The notes beneath the pieces were generated by a model. It was not told the DNA's origin. It searched no databases and worked only from the letters and a program-made list of their open reading frames with translations. A DNA stretch of 64,000 bases from Gordonia aichiensis NBRC 108223 (GTDB taxonomy: Bacteria; Actinomycetota; Actinomycetes; Mycobacteriales; Mycobacteriaceae). The DNA lies in assembly GCF_000332975.1 (NCBI RefSeq), contig NZ_BANR01000007.1:124001-188000 (forward strand), given 5' to 3'. Shown one piece after another: positions 9,148 through 18,677 of the stretch; position 1 is the stretch's first letter; each line of letters starts with the position of its first letter. The translations under genes and the position numbers were made by a program.

Positions 9148-10476
9148 TCAGCTCGTGAGCACCCAGTCACGGATACCCGGGATGCTGTAGGCAACGCGCC
9201 AGGTGCCCATGTGCTCGGATGCCCCACCACCGGTCGCGGGTACGGTGCCCGCGAGGAACGAGACATAGTTGATCGATGTGTTGTGCTCGGTGACTTCGGA
9301 CACCTGGGTCGAGAACTGCTGTTGTGATGCTCGGCCGTCCCACGTGGCGCGGGTCACCTGTGCCCCCTGCTGCTCGAGCGCGCTCATGATCGAGTTCTCG
9401 GTGGGGTAGGCCTTCGTGTCTCCCTGTGACACTGTGACCCAGAAACGCTTGCGCGCCAGTGGAGCCGACTGCTCGGCAGGCCATTGCCCTGCGACGACGT
9501 ACGAGCTCGCGAAGAGGTCGGGATGCTTGATGTTCATCCCGAGGGTCATCATGGCCCCCATTGATTGGCCCGTGGCGTGTAGGCGTTTCGGATCGATCGA
9601 GTAGCGGCGGGTCAGTTCGTGGACGAGGTTAACGGTCGTGTCGAACAACGGCCCTGGTATGTAGTCGTCCGACAACACAACGGAATCGTACTGGGGTGCG
9701 AGAACGAAACATTCGTGTCGTGCTTGATCGTCCGGAGAAGCCCAACAGACGGCCCCGAGCCCCTGGACCAGCGGGCCTTTCACATCGGCCCCCACGACAC
9801 TGGCGTCATGCATGAACAGCACGAGCGGGTAGCTACGTGTCGGCGAGTAGTTCCGTGGAACAAACAGGTTGTACTTCAGTACCTGGCCATTCTCCGGGTC
9901 GGAGAACGACTTCTGTTCGAAGAGGTCGACAAGCGGGTCGACACTCGCGCTGGTCCTCATTGCAGTACCCGCTGCGGGATACGTGGTACCCGAGACCGTG
10001 CGAATCGCACGGGTTTGTCTCACCGTTGCCGCGGCAGACCGGATGACGGGTTTCGCGCTCGATCCCTGGGGTGGCCCGGACTGTGTCTGGTTCTGTGGTG
10101 CGGTGGACTTTGACGACCGGGTGGTCGATTGAGGGTCTCCCCAGAGCAACGCGTTTGCATCTGCGGATGACATCTCGACGATCACGTAGCGGCCGACCAC
10201 AGGCGTGGCGATAACCGCTGGTGCGCTATTCGTGTACACCCTGGTGATCGTGCGACCGGGCACCGAATACGACGATGTGCTGAGCGAAGTCGACTCGATG
10301 TCGATGTCGTACTCCACCGCGACCGCGATCAGCTTCTGACCATCGCCGAAGACCTGCGTGATCGCGGTTGCTCCTCGAGCACGGCTGGTTGGCGCCGGCT
10401 CGGATGAGCAGGCTGCCGCGACAACCGTCAGCGCACCCGCGCTCAACGCCCCCGTCAGGAACTGCCTTCTGTTCAC
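9148..10476 (-). CDS. Tat-exported lipoprotein with alpha/beta-hydrolase (esterase/depolymerase-like) domain
   Basis: The 442-residue product starts MNRRQFLTGALSAGALTVVAAAC: a twin-arginine motif, a hydrophobic stretch and a lipobox cysteine, so it is a lipoprotein exported by Tat. Residues about 30-150 form a separate beta-rich region. The rest resembles polyhydroxybutyrate-depolymerase/prolyl-oligopeptidase-type esterases: YNLFVPRNY, PLVLFMHDASV, then the nucleophile elbow GQSMGAMM (GxSxG) and a C-terminal HMGTWRVAY with a candidate catalytic His. Substrate unknown; a secreted esterase or depolymerase is the reasonable level of call. It converges on the AAA+ gene with 16 nt between stops. 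Confidence 0.75.
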   Translation of the reverse strand: MNRRQFLTGALSAGALTVVAAACSSEPAPTSRARGATAITQVFGDGQKLIAVAVEYDIDIESTSLSTSSYSVPGRTITRVYTNSAPAVIATPVVGRYVIVEMSSADANALLWGDPQSTTRSSKSTAPQNQTQSGPPQGSSAKPVIRSAAATVRQTRAIRTVSGTTYPAAGTAMRTSASVDPLVDLFEQKSFSDPENGQVLKYNLFVPRNYSPTRSYPLVLFMHDASVVGADVKGPLVQGLGAVCWASPDDQARHECFVLAPQYDSVVLSDDYIPGPLFDTTVNLVHELTRRYSIDPKRLHATGQSMGAMMTLGMNIKHPDLFASSYVVAGQWPAEQSAPLARKRFWVTVSQGDTKAYPTENSIMSALEQQGAQVTRATWDGRASQQQFSTQVSEVTEHNTSINYVSFLAGTVPATGGGASEHMGTWRVAYSIPGIRDWVLTS

Positions 10477-10634
10477 CCTGTACCTCGCTGCCGCAATGCC
10501 TGTGCAGTCGTGGGTTCGTCACCACACGACGGGCGACGGTCGCCCGATCACACAGCGTAGGAAGCGAGATCGCCCGGTCCGTGTGTACGAGCTGTTCGGT
10601 TGCTGAGAGAATTCACGTCGCTAGCCTGGAGGAC

Positions 10635-11186
10635 ATGGAATTCAGGTACGACGTCGAGATCGTGACATTCGTCGTCTCGCCTGCCCACGCCTACTTCGGG
10701 CGACCCAAGGACGGCCCAGCGGCCGACGTGGTAACCGATAGTCCCGAGGCGGTTGAGGTCGTGGCCGACAAGGGGATTCGCGGTGATCGGTTCTTCGGTG
10801 TACGTGCGCACACCGAGGCCGCTGTGACGTTCCTGGCGCTGGAGGCGTGGGAGGCGGCAGCGGGTGGGGCCGACCCGATCGTCGCGCGACGGAATGTGGT
10901 GGTGCGGGGCCTCGAACTCGACCCGCTGCGGGGGCGGGAGTTCGGCATCGACACTGGCGACGGCCTGGTGCGTTTCCGCGGCGGACGTCCGGCGCACCCG
11001 TGCTCGTGGATGGACGCGATGGCAGGCGACGGTGTCCGCAAGGCACTGATCGGTCGTGGCGGTCTGCGAGCGCAACCGTTGACGTCGGGAACCCTACGGC
11101 TGGGTGCCGCGACAATCGTCAGCGACGTCGAACTCGACGCCGACCGCGCGGCAGAGCAGGTCAAGCGCGCACAACCGTTACGGTGA
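10635..11186 (+). CDS. MOSC-domain protein
   Basis: A 183-residue protein made of a MOSC domain (molybdenum-cofactor sulfurase C-terminal fold): KGIRGDRFFG near residue 50, RRNVVVRG, and the conserved cysteine region RPAHPCSWMD. Stand-alone MOSC proteins transfer sulfur or handle molybdenum-pterin-bound reactions; the exact job here is unknown. The ATG at 10635 follows a GGAGGA site; upstream in-frame starts have no site. It is convergent with pruB (10 nt between stops). Confidence 0.8.
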   Translation: MEFRYDVEIVTFVVSPAHAYFGRPKDGPAADVVTDSPEAVEVVADKGIRGDRFFGVRAHTEAAVTFLALEAWEAAAGGADPIVARRNVVVRGLELDPLRGREFGIDTGDGLVRFRGGRPAHPCSWMDAMAGDGVRKALIGRGGLRAQPLTSGTLRLGAATIVSDVELDADRAAEQVKRAQPLR

Positions 11187-11196
11187 CCCGTTCGTG

Positions 11197-12147
11197 TTAC
11201 CCCGACGTCAGCGCGCGTAGGAAGAAGCCCAGGTTCGCGGGCTTCTCGGCGAGGCGTCGAACAAAGTAGCCGTACCACTCCTGGCCGTAGGGGATGTACA
11301 CACGGACCGCTGAACCGCGTGCCGCGAGGCGTCGTTGCTCGTCGGTACGGATGCCGTAGAGCATCTGGTGTTCCCAACTGCCCGAGTCTCGGCCGAACTC
11401 GACGGCCATGAGCTGAGTGGCGTCGATCATCGTCGGATCATGGCTGGCGACCATGGGATAACCGTTGCCCTTCATCAGGATTCGCAGGCAGCGCAGATAT
11501 GCTTCATCGATCATGCTGCGGTCGGGATAGGCGACCGAGGCCGGCTCGGCGTAGGCGCCCTTACACAGCCGGATGCGAGCGCCGGACGCCGCGAACTCGC
11601 GGCAATCGTCCTCGGTACGGCGCAGATATGCCTGTAGAACCGTCCCCAGGTCGGGATAGTCGGCGCGGAGAGTGCGAACGATGTCCAGCCGTTCGTCGAC
11701 CGTCCCGTGATCCTCGGCGTCGACGGTCACCAGCACGCCTGCGGCTGCGGCGGCGCCACAGATGGTGTGCGCGTTCTCCTCGGCTATCTTGCGCCCGTGC
11801 CGGGGAAGACACTGTCCGAGAGCAGTCAGTTTCAGCGACACCTCGAGTGTTCCCGGTGGGGTGGTGAACGCCGACATCTGCTGGATGAGAGACATATATG
11901 CCGCCACCGTCGCAGACGCCTGCGACTCCGCTGTGGTGTCCTCGCCGAGGTGGTCGACGGTCACCGACAGTCCGCTGTCTAGCGCGGTCGTGATCGCGCC
12001 GAGTACATCGGACTCGTTCTCACCCGCGACGAAACGATCGACAACGCGCTCGGTGATCGGCAGTCGTTGTGACGTCGCCTTGATCCGATCGCTGGCTGCT
12101 GCGCGCGTGATCACCGGGCGCAGAACGGAATCGAAGAGTGTACTCAT
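11197..12147 (-). CDS. pruB: Proline dehydrogenase (monofunctional)
   Basis: FAD enzyme that oxidises proline to 1-pyrroline-5-carboxylate, passing electrons to the membrane quinone pool. The 316-residue TIM-barrel shows family blocks SLKLTALGQ, VTVDAEDHG, RLCKGAYAEP, SHDPTMID, EHQMLYGIR and the C-terminal EWYGYFVRRLAEKP that closes over the substrate. It is 3 nt downstream of the P5C dehydrogenase gene, so the two steps are made as separate proteins from one transcript, as in mycobacteria (pruA-pruB) and unlike the fused PutA of proteobacteria. Confidence 0.93.
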   Translation of the reverse strand: MSTLFDSVLRPVITRAAASDRIKATSQRLPITERVVDRFVAGENESDVLGAITTALDSGLSVTVDHLGEDTTAESQASATVAAYMSLIQQMSAFTTPPGTLEVSLKLTALGQCLPRHGRKIAEENAHTICGAAAAAGVLVTVDAEDHGTVDERLDIVRTLRADYPDLGTVLQAYLRRTEDDCREFAASGARIRLCKGAYAEPASVAYPDRSMIDEAYLRCLRILMKGNGYPMVASHDPTMIDATQLMAVEFGRDSGSWEHQMLYGIRTDEQRRLAARGSAVRVYIPYGQEWYGYFVRRLAEKPANLGFFLRALTSG

Positions 12148-12150
12148 CGT

Positions 12151-13794
12151 CTACTCACCTGCCTCTGTCGTCATGTGCGGATACGACGAATCCGTCGGCG
12201 GTACAAAGGTTTCCTTGATGGTGCGCGTCGACGTCCAGCGCATCAGGTTGGCCTTCGACCCCGCCTTGTCGTTGGTGCCCGACGCTCGTGCACCACCGAA
12301 CGGTTGCTGACCGACAACCGCACCGGTCGGCTTGTCGTTGATGTAGAAGTTGCCCGCGGCGTTGCGCAGCCCGTCCGATGCCGTGGTCACCGCGGCGATG
12401 TCGTTCGCGATGATGGATCCGGTGAGTGCATAGCGCGCGGTCGAATCCACCAGGCGCAGCATGGAATCGAAATCCGCGTCGTCGTAGACGTGGACCGACA
12501 GGATCGGCCCGAAGTACTCCGTCGAGAAGGCCTCGTCGGACGGGTCGTCGCCGAGCAGGACCGTCGGGCGTACGAAGTAGCCGTCGGTGTCATCGCAGTG
12601 GCCGCCGACCGCGACGGTCATCGATGCGACGGTTTTCGCGCGATCGATCGCCGCGACCTGCTTGTCGAAGGCCCTCCGGTCGATCACTGCGCCGCCGAAG
12701 TTGGACAGGTCACGCACGTCTCCGTAGCGCAGATCTGCTGCCTCGCTGAGAAAGTCGTCTCCCATGACGTCCCATACCGACCGCGCGATATATGCGCGTG
12801 ACGCCGCCGAACACTTCTGTCCCTGATACTCGAATGCGCCGCGGATGAGTGCGGCGCGCAGCACGTCGGGATCGGCGGAGGCGTGCGCGACGACAAAGTC
12901 CTTGCCACCGGTCTCGCCGACGAGTCGCGGGTAGTTGCGGTACCGGTCGATGTGTGTGCCGACCTGCCGCCACAGGTGCTGGAAGGTGCCGGTGGAGCCG
13001 GTGAAGTGGATGCCCGCGAGATTCTCGTCGGAGAGTGCGACGTCGGACACGGCACGTCCGTCACCGTTGACCAGGTTGATCACACCCGCGGGCAGTCCGG
13101 CTGCTTCCAGGAGCGTCATCGTCAGGTAGGCCGAGTAGGCCTGGGTGGGCGAGGGTTTCCAGACCACGGTGTTGCCCATCAGCATCGGCGCTGTCGGGAG
13201 ATTCCCTGCGATGGCGGTGAAGTTGAAGGGGGTGATGGCGTAGACGAAGCCGTCGAGCGGGCGATGGTCGAGCCGGTTCCACACCCCGGCCGACGAGGCG
13301 GGTTGCTCGGCGAGGATTTCGCGCGCGAAGTCGACGTTGAATCGCCAGAAGTCGACGAGTTCGCATGGGGCGTCTATCTCGGCCTGTTGCACGGACTTGG
13401 ACTGTCCGAGCATCGTCGCTGCAGCGATCCTCTCTCGCCACGGACCGCTCAGTAGATCGGCTGCGCGCAGGAGGATCGCCGCGCGTTCGTCGAAGGTTGT
13501 GTGGGCCCACGAGTCTCGCGCCGCGAGCGCGGCGTCGACGGCGGCGCGCGCATCGTCGTGGGTGGCGTTGGTCATCGTGCCCAGGACCTCGCGATGGGCA
13601 TGCGGTTGCACGACGTCGACGCGGTCGCCGTCGCCGATGTGCGCGGACCCACCGATGACGTGTGGCAGCTCGGTCGGCTCACCGGATGCCTGCCTGGCGA
13701 GTTCGTTCACGACTCGTGTGCGTTCGGGGGTGCCGGGGGCGTAGGTGTGCACCGGCTCGTTGATCGGGCGTGGGGGTGTGGTGATCGCATCCAT
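12151..13794 (-). CDS. pruA: 1-pyrroline-5-carboxylate dehydrogenase
   Basis: NAD-dependent aldehyde dehydrogenase that turns glutamate semialdehyde into glutamate, completing proline catabolism. The 547 residues match the family length. Visible motifs are the substrate/NAD region FNFTAIAGNLPTAPMLMGNTVVWKPS, the general-base Glu in GETGGKDFVV, the catalytic Cys in EYQGQKCSAASRAY, and GPILSVHVYDD. It is the first gene of the pruAB pair. The 177-nt gap to the divergent DUF418 gene must carry its promoter; I see no obvious operator there. Confidence 0.95.
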   Translation of the reverse strand: MDAITTPPRPINEPVHTYAPGTPERTRVVNELARQASGEPTELPHVIGGSAHIGDGDRVDVVQPHAHREVLGTMTNATHDDARAAVDAALAARDSWAHTTFDERAAILLRAADLLSGPWRERIAAATMLGQSKSVQQAEIDAPCELVDFWRFNVDFAREILAEQPASSAGVWNRLDHRPLDGFVYAITPFNFTAIAGNLPTAPMLMGNTVVWKPSPTQAYSAYLTMTLLEAAGLPAGVINLVNGDGRAVSDVALSDENLAGIHFTGSTGTFQHLWRQVGTHIDRYRNYPRLVGETGGKDFVVAHASADPDVLRAALIRGAFEYQGQKCSAASRAYIARSVWDVMGDDFLSEAADLRYGDVRDLSNFGGAVIDRRAFDKQVAAIDRAKTVASMTVAVGGHCDDTDGYFVRPTVLLGDDPSDEAFSTEYFGPILSVHVYDDADFDSMLRLVDSTARYALTGSIIANDIAAVTTASDGLRNAAGNFYINDKPTGAVVGQQPFGGARASGTNDKAGSKANLMRWTSTRTIKETFVPPTDSSYPHMTTEAGE

Positions 13795-13971
13795 TGTCCC
13801 AGTTCAACGCGACAACAGGACGAATTCTATGGCCAATCTGCCAAGAAATGCTGGGTCGAGTCGTTCGAACGGACAAGCGGAGGGCGGTCTGACGCCGTGG
13901 CCGAACGGTCGACTCCGTGCACGCGAGATCCGACTTTCGGCTGAGGCCGGTGAGGGGGCGCCTCGCCGACC

Positions 13972-15060
13972 ATGAATCGCATGAAGCAACGATATGAGTT
14001 CCTGGACATGCTCCGCGGCGTCGCGCTGCTGGGCATCATCGGCGTGAACGCCTGCGACATCACGAGAGTCGGCGATGATCATGTGGCGTCGTCGCACTAC
14101 ATGGACGGACGGATGTTTCTCGACTTCGGCGTCCAGTGTCGATTCGTACCGATCTTCGCGATCCTCTTCGGCGCAACGATGTGGTTCATCGCCGACGGCG
14201 CTCGACGCCGCGGTCGGGCGGGTTGGTCGGCCCTGCTGTTGCGCATGGTCGCGCTCGGCGCGATCGGTGTGCTGCATTCACTTCTCTACAGCGGGGACAT
14301 CTTGCGGGAGTCCGCGATCGTCGGGGCGGTACTCGTGCCCTGCGCAGTGTGGTTGTCGCCGTGGATCTCGCTTGTCGTCGGCGCGGTTCTGACCGGTGTC
14401 TCGTTCGGCTTCGTCGGTGGTGGCCTCGATTCGCTGCCCGGATTGATGTTGCTCGGTATGGGGGTGGCCGGTGTCGGGGCGGCTGCGGCCGTCGACCGAG
14501 GGTCGCGCTGGATCTGGCCCGCTCTCGTCGTGGCGATCGCGGCGTCGTCGGCTCTGGCATTCAGGCAGTACGTCAGCGACCCGAATACCGACCCCCGCTT
14601 CACGATCGACGGCACGCGTGCAGGCCTGGCCATGGCGATCGCCTACACCTGTGTGCTCGCCGCGCTCTGGCAGTCGCGCCACGTGCGTGCGGTCCTGTCC
14701 GCGGTGTTCACTCCGCTCGGCCGGATGGCACTGACGAACTACGTGACCGCGAGTGCTGTGCTGTTGGCCACGACCCTCGTCGTCGATCTCCGGGGCGCAT
14801 GGTCGGTCTGGCCCGCCGTGCTCATCGGCGTCGCGGTGATCATCGTGCAATCGTTCGCGAGTCGGCTCTGGCTCAACCACTTCGTCAACGGACCGCTCGA
14901 ATGGTGCGTGCGAGCGGTGACATGGCGGACCATCCCGCCGATGCGCCGTGACAGCGGACGCGGATCGCACGCGGTGCCGACTCTCGAGAACGCCGGCCCC
15001 GCCGCGTCCGACACGACGCCGCCGACCGTGATCCACGCGACGCCCACTGCGGCTCAGTAG
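13972..15060 (+). CDS. DUF418-family integral membrane protein
   Basis: A 362-residue protein with about eight to ten hydrophobic segments. It starts with the family's YEFLDMLRGVALLGIIGVN block and ends with the DUF418 signature FVNGPLEWCVRAVTW followed by a hydrophilic tail. YeiB-like proteins of this family have no firmly established function. The start could also be the ATG at 13981. It ends 11 nt before the sensor kinase gene, so the membrane protein and the two-component system are probably cotranscribed and may be functionally linked. Confidence 0.8.
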   Translation: MNRMKQRYEFLDMLRGVALLGIIGVNACDITRVGDDHVASSHYMDGRMFLDFGVQCRFVPIFAILFGATMWFIADGARRRGRAGWSALLLRMVALGAIGVLHSLLYSGDILRESAIVGAVLVPCAVWLSPWISLVVGAVLTGVSFGFVGGGLDSLPGLMLLGMGVAGVGAAAAVDRGSRWIWPALVVAIAASSALAFRQYVSDPNTDPRFTIDGTRAGLAMAIAYTCVLAALWQSRHVRAVLSAVFTPLGRMALTNYVTASAVLLATTLVVDLRGAWSVWPAVLIGVAVIIVQSFASRLWLNHFVNGPLEWCVRAVTWRTIPPMRRDSGRGSHAVPTLENAGPAASDTTPPTVIHATPTAAQ

Positions 15061-15071
15061 GATACGGCCTG

Positions 15072-16322
15072 ATGCTCACCACTCGATCCCGGCGAACGGC
15101 ACGGTACGTCGCCATCGGCATTCCGGCGGTGCTCGGCTCGCTGCTCGCGATTGAGCAGTTCCGCGGGTTCGGAGTCGCTGAAGTCGTCGGCGCAGCGGTG
15201 GTCGTGCTGGTCGGGCTGGTGGGGTGTGTGAGCTCGTATGCGGTGATCGAGTCGGGGGGCCGACCACGGTACGTCGCCGCGGGTCTGGCCGCGTTCGGCG
15301 CTGCGATACTGGTCGGTCTGCTCCTTCCCGCACTCCCGGGTTGGAAGGGCGGCGCGGTGTGGCCCGCTGGGGCGATCTGGGTGGTCGTGTGGATCGTCTA
15401 TCAGGCCATCACCGTCGCGGGTTCGGTGGCCGACGGCGTCGTGATCGGCGCGTCGATACTGCTCGCGGTCATCCCGTCGCTGCCGGTCGATACCGACGAG
15501 CCCTATGACCCCGTCTTCCTGGTGGCGACCGTCGTGGCGCTGGCGGTCGCGGTCGCTGTAGGCCTACGCACGCGCGCATCGCACGCGAGGGTGACCCACG
15601 CGGTCGCGAGCACCCGGGAATCTGAAAGGGCGAGAATGGCCATGGAACTCCATGACGTGATAGCTCACGAGGTCGCAGGCATCGCAGTTCTGGCGCAGGC
15701 GGGTCAGATGGCAGGTGCGGGCGACACCGAGATCCTGGCAAAGATCGAGGGCAGCGCCCGTCGTGCGCTCACCGATATCCGGGCGATGGTGCAGACGCTG
15801 CGCGATCCCGCCGAGATGGATCGGCCGATCACCGCGCCCGGTGGAGCGGACTCCGGCTCGATCCCGCGGCTTGTCGACGAATTCGACTCCACCACAGAGT
15901 GTTCAGTCGACAAGGCGATCGACGAGCATGCTCTTGCGCTGGCGTCGGACACGGTGCGGCTCGTGGTGCACAGGGTGCTCGCCGAATCGTTGACCAACAT
16001 CCGCAGGCATGCGAGTACGGCGTCGTCGGTGTCGATCGATATCGGACCCGATGGCGCGGTTTCGGCGTCGAGCCTCGTGGTGCGCGTGCACAATTCGTCG
16101 TCGGCCCGTGTCGGGCATGACACCAGGCTGGCCGGCTCGGGCAGCGGCCTCGCGGGACTACGTGAACGCCTTGCCGCAGTGGGTGGTTCGCTGGAGGCGG
16201 GACCTGACGCCGACGGCTGGACGGTCACCGCGTCCATACCGCAGGCCACAGCCCCCAACGCGCTACAACCGCGTGGTGTGGGTGCGTCGCGGGACGATGT
16301 CGGACGAGGAGAGCGCCGATGA
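15072..16322 (+). CDS. Sensor histidine kinase, NarL/HisKA_3 type
   Basis: A 416-residue membrane kinase. Four to six hydrophobic helices fill residues 1-165 with little extracellular sequence, so it probably senses an intramembrane or envelope signal. The phosphoacceptor block is ERARMAMELHDVIAHEVAGIAVLAQAG, with the histidine in ELHDVIAHE. An HATPase_c domain follows, with ESLTNIRRHA (N box) and GSGSGLAGLRERLAAVGG (G box). It overlaps the response-regulator gene by 4 nt (ATGA), so the partners are clear. The signal is unknown. Confidence 0.9.
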   Translation: MLTTRSRRTARYVAIGIPAVLGSLLAIEQFRGFGVAEVVGAAVVVLVGLVGCVSSYAVIESGGRPRYVAAGLAAFGAAILVGLLLPALPGWKGGAVWPAGAIWVVVWIVYQAITVAGSVADGVVIGASILLAVIPSLPVDTDEPYDPVFLVATVVALAVAVAVGLRTRASHARVTHAVASTRESERARMAMELHDVIAHEVAGIAVLAQAGQMAGAGDTEILAKIEGSARRALTDIRAMVQTLRDPAEMDRPITAPGGADSGSIPRLVDEFDSTTECSVDKAIDEHALALASDTVRLVVHRVLAESLTNIRRHASTASSVSIDIGPDGAVSASSLVVRVHNSSSARVGHDTRLAGSGSGLAGLRERLAAVGGSLEAGPDADGWTVTASIPQATAPNALQPRGVGASRDDVGRGERR

Positions 16323-16981
16323 GCATCCGTGTGGTGGTCGCCGACGACCAGGAGATGGTCCGCACCGGATTCTCGATGATCCTCAGCGCCCAGCCCGACA
16401 TCGAGGTGGTCGGAGAGGCGGGCGACGGTGTGTCGGCGTTGTCGACGATCGGTGCCGAGCGCCCCGACGTCGCGTTGCTCGACATCCGGATGCCGACGCT
16501 CGACGGGATCGAGGTCTGCAGACGCGTTCGGCATGCCGACGCCGGGACACAGGTCGTCATCGTGACGACGTTCGGCGATCCGGCCTACGTGGACGCGGCG
16601 CTGGCGGCCGGGGCTTCGGGATTCCTGCTGAAGGACTCCGGACCGTCGCTGCTCGTTGCCGCTGTGCGTGCGGCAGCGGCGGGAGATGCGCTGGTGAGCC
16701 CCGAGCTCACGGTGGATCTCCTTGCGCGGCACAGTGCACGCGGCCGTGTCGACGAGGCGGCTGCCGAACTCGTCGCCACCCTCACCGAACGTGAGCGCGA
16801 GATCGCCGTGTTGGTCGCCGGTGGTGCGACGAATGCCGAATTGGCCGAGCGGCTGGTCATCTCGCTGGGTACGGTCAAGACCCATGTCACCAACGTCGCC
16901 CGTCGTCTGCAGGCGCGCAACCGTGTCGAGATCGCCGCGGCGATGTGGGCAGCGGGCGTGATGGCCGACGACCGTCGGTGA
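16319..16981 (+). CDS. Response regulator, NarL/LuxR type
   Basis: A 220-residue regulator. The receiver domain (1-120) has the acidic pair DDQ, the phosphoacceptor Asp in LLDIRMP and the conserved Lys in LLKDSG. The LuxR-type helix-turn-helix (about 145-210) contains LTEREREIAVLVAGGATNAELAERLVISLGTVKTHV. It is translationally coupled to the kinase gene. Targets are unknown; the linked DUF418 gene is a candidate. It ends 20 nt from the convergent end of phnV. Confidence 0.93.
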   Translation: MSIRVVVADDQEMVRTGFSMILSAQPDIEVVGEAGDGVSALSTIGAERPDVALLDIRMPTLDGIEVCRRVRHADAGTQVVIVTTFGDPAYVDAALAAGASGFLLKDSGPSLLVAAVRAAAAGDALVSPELTVDLLARHSARGRVDEAAAELVATLTEREREIAVLVAGGATNAELAERLVISLGTVKTHVTNVARRLQARNRVEIAAAMWAAGVMADDRR

Positions 16982-17001
16982 CGCTCGCCGGCCATCACCA
17001 T

Positions 17002-17799
17002 TCAGCGAGCCGCCGAGCGGGTACGAATCCTGCCGAGGACGATGAGCGCCACCAGCGTCGTCGCCAACAACACCGTCGTGCACGCCGCGGCCGAGAACAC
17101 CTGCCCGCGATCGGAGAGCCCGAAGATGGTGACAGGAAGGGTTTTCCACGTCGCCGGATACACCATCACCGTGGCGCCCAGTTCTCCCATCGACAGCGCG
17201 ATCGCGAGACCGGCCGCTGCGCCCAGGGCAGGTGTCAGCATTGGCAGGGTAACCCGGGTCAGTACCCGGAACGGGCTGGCACCCAACGATTCCGCAGCCT
17301 GCGCGTAGGCGGGGTCGAGACGTTCGAGCGCAGCGGTGACGGCGCTGAACGCGAATGCGAGGACCAGTACCGTGTGTGCCACGATCACGATCCACCGTGT
17401 TCCGCCGAGCAGCAGCGGTCTGGCGTTGAAGCTGATCAGCAGACCCAGTCCGACGGCGACCGAGGGTACTGCGATCGGCAGGTGGAAGACCGCGTCGGTG
17501 AAGCGGCGCACCGGTGCCGGTGCCTTTCGCGACGAGAGGGCAGCCCAGGTGCCGAGGACCAACGCGATGGCACCCGCGATGAACGCCGTCTGCAAGCTGA
17601 CCGAGAGCGATGCCAGATTCTCTCCCGAGAGTGCGTCGCCGAAGTGCGTGAAGCCGAGATTCGACGGCAGCGGGCCGGTCCACGACCCCGCGAAACCGGC
17701 GATCACCACGGTGGCGATCGGGGCGACGAACACCATCAGGACGACGACGGCGAAGACGATCCAGGTGATCATCCGACTGGTGCGGGTCCACAACAACAT
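17002..17799 (-). CDS. phnV: Aminophosphonate ABC transporter permease 2
   Basis: A 265-residue inner-membrane permease with about six hydrophobic helices and the ATPase-contact EAA loop AYAQAAESLGASPFRVLTRVTLP. It is of the same class as PhnV of 2-aminoethylphosphonate (AEP) importers. The ATG at 17799 shares its A with the TGA of phnU (TGATG), showing translational coupling; longer upstream ORF readings overlap phnU and are artefacts. Last gene of the leftward operon. Substrate is assigned from the neighbouring phosphonate enzymes. Confidence 0.82.
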   Translation of the reverse strand: MLLWTRTSRMITWIVFAVVVLMVFVAPIATVVIAGFAGSWTGPLPSNLGFTHFGDALSGENLASLSVSLQTAFIAGAIALVLGTWAALSSRKAPAPVRRFTDAVFHLPIAVPSVAVGLGLLISFNARPLLLGGTRWIVIVAHTVLVLAFAFSAVTAALERLDPAYAQAAESLGASPFRVLTRVTLPMLTPALGAAAGLAIALSMGELGATVMVYPATWKTLPVTIFGLSDRGQVFSAAACTTVLLATTLVALIVLGRIRTRSAAR

Positions 17800-18677
17800 C
17801 AGATCTTCTCTCGACGAGTGGTCAGGCGGGCGAACAACAGGCGATAGGCGCCGTAGAGCACCAGCGACAACGCGACCTGCACTGTCGCGAGCACCGCCGC
17901 TCCCGGTAGGTCGAAGGTGACGATCCCACGGGTGTAGATGAGGACGGGGAGGGTGGTGACGTCCTTCGCTCCGGTGAACGCGACGATGCCGAATTCGTTG
18001 AGCGTCAACAGCAGGACCAGGCTGCCGCCTGCGGCGAGCGCAGGCCACGCTTCGGGCATGATCACCGAGCGCAGTACGCGCAGAGGTGAGGCACCCAGCG
18101 ATGCGGCGACATTGAGTTGATCGGTCGACATCACCGCGAACGCCGCCAGCAGTGGGCGTACGACGAACGGCGTGAAGAAGGTGATCTCTGCGAGGATCAC
18201 ACCCCACGGCGTCGTGAGGAAGTGCAGTGGGCGTTCACCGGTGACCGCGGCGATGGCCGAATTGACCGCTCCCGCAGAACCGTACAGAAAAGTGAATGCG
18301 AGGGTGATCAGGAACGAGGGCAGCGCCAGCACGGTGTCGATCATGCGCGCCACCAAACGTGAACCGGGGAACGGTACGAAGGCCAGCACCACCGACAAGA
18401 ACGTACCGAGCACGACGCAGCCGATCGTCGAGGCCACCGCGATCCATGCGGTGGTGCCAAGCGAACGCAGGAACACCTCGCTGCTCAGTACTGCGCCCCA
18501 GGTGCTCTGGCCCTGTCCGCCGGCCGATTCCGCGAGCATGCGGATCAGCGGATAGACGGCGATGACCACGATGACCACCAGCGGCGGTACAGCCCAGGCC
18601 GTCGCGGTGATCCGTCCCGGCGTCCGATTCCGTGGCGGGTCGGTCGGGGGTGCGGGTTCGGCGAGGGTTGTGGTCAT
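17799..18677 (-). CDS. phnU: Aminophosphonate ABC transporter permease 1
   Basis: A 292-residue permease with about six hydrophobic segments and an EAA loop QLNVAASLGASPLRVLRSVIMP. It pairs with phnV, phnT and phnS as an importer. The ATG at 18677 overlaps the stop of the ATPase gene by 4 nt (ATGA). The N-terminal 25 residues are Pro/Thr-rich and cytoplasmic. An iron- or thiamine-type transporter would look similar, so the phosphonate role depends on context. Confidence 0.82.
   Translation of the reverse strand: MTTTLAEPAPPTDPPRNRTPGRITATAWAVPPLVVIVVIAVYPLIRMLAESAGGQGQSTWGAVLSSEVFLRSLGTTAWIAVASTIGCVVLGTFLSVVLAFVPFPGSRLVARMIDTVLALPSFLITLAFTFLYGSAGAVNSAIAAVTGERPLHFLTTPWGVILAEITFFTPFVVRPLLAAFAVMSTDQLNVAASLGASPLRVLRSVIMPEAWPALAAGGSLVLLLTLNEFGIVAFTGAKDVTTLPVLIYTRGIVTFDLPGAAVLATVQVALSLVLYGAYRLLFARLTTRREKI

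Noticed and set aside
15704-17791. 695-codon antisense ORF across the two-component genes
   Set aside because: Shadow of the kinase, regulator and phnV genes; no motif and no ribosome site.
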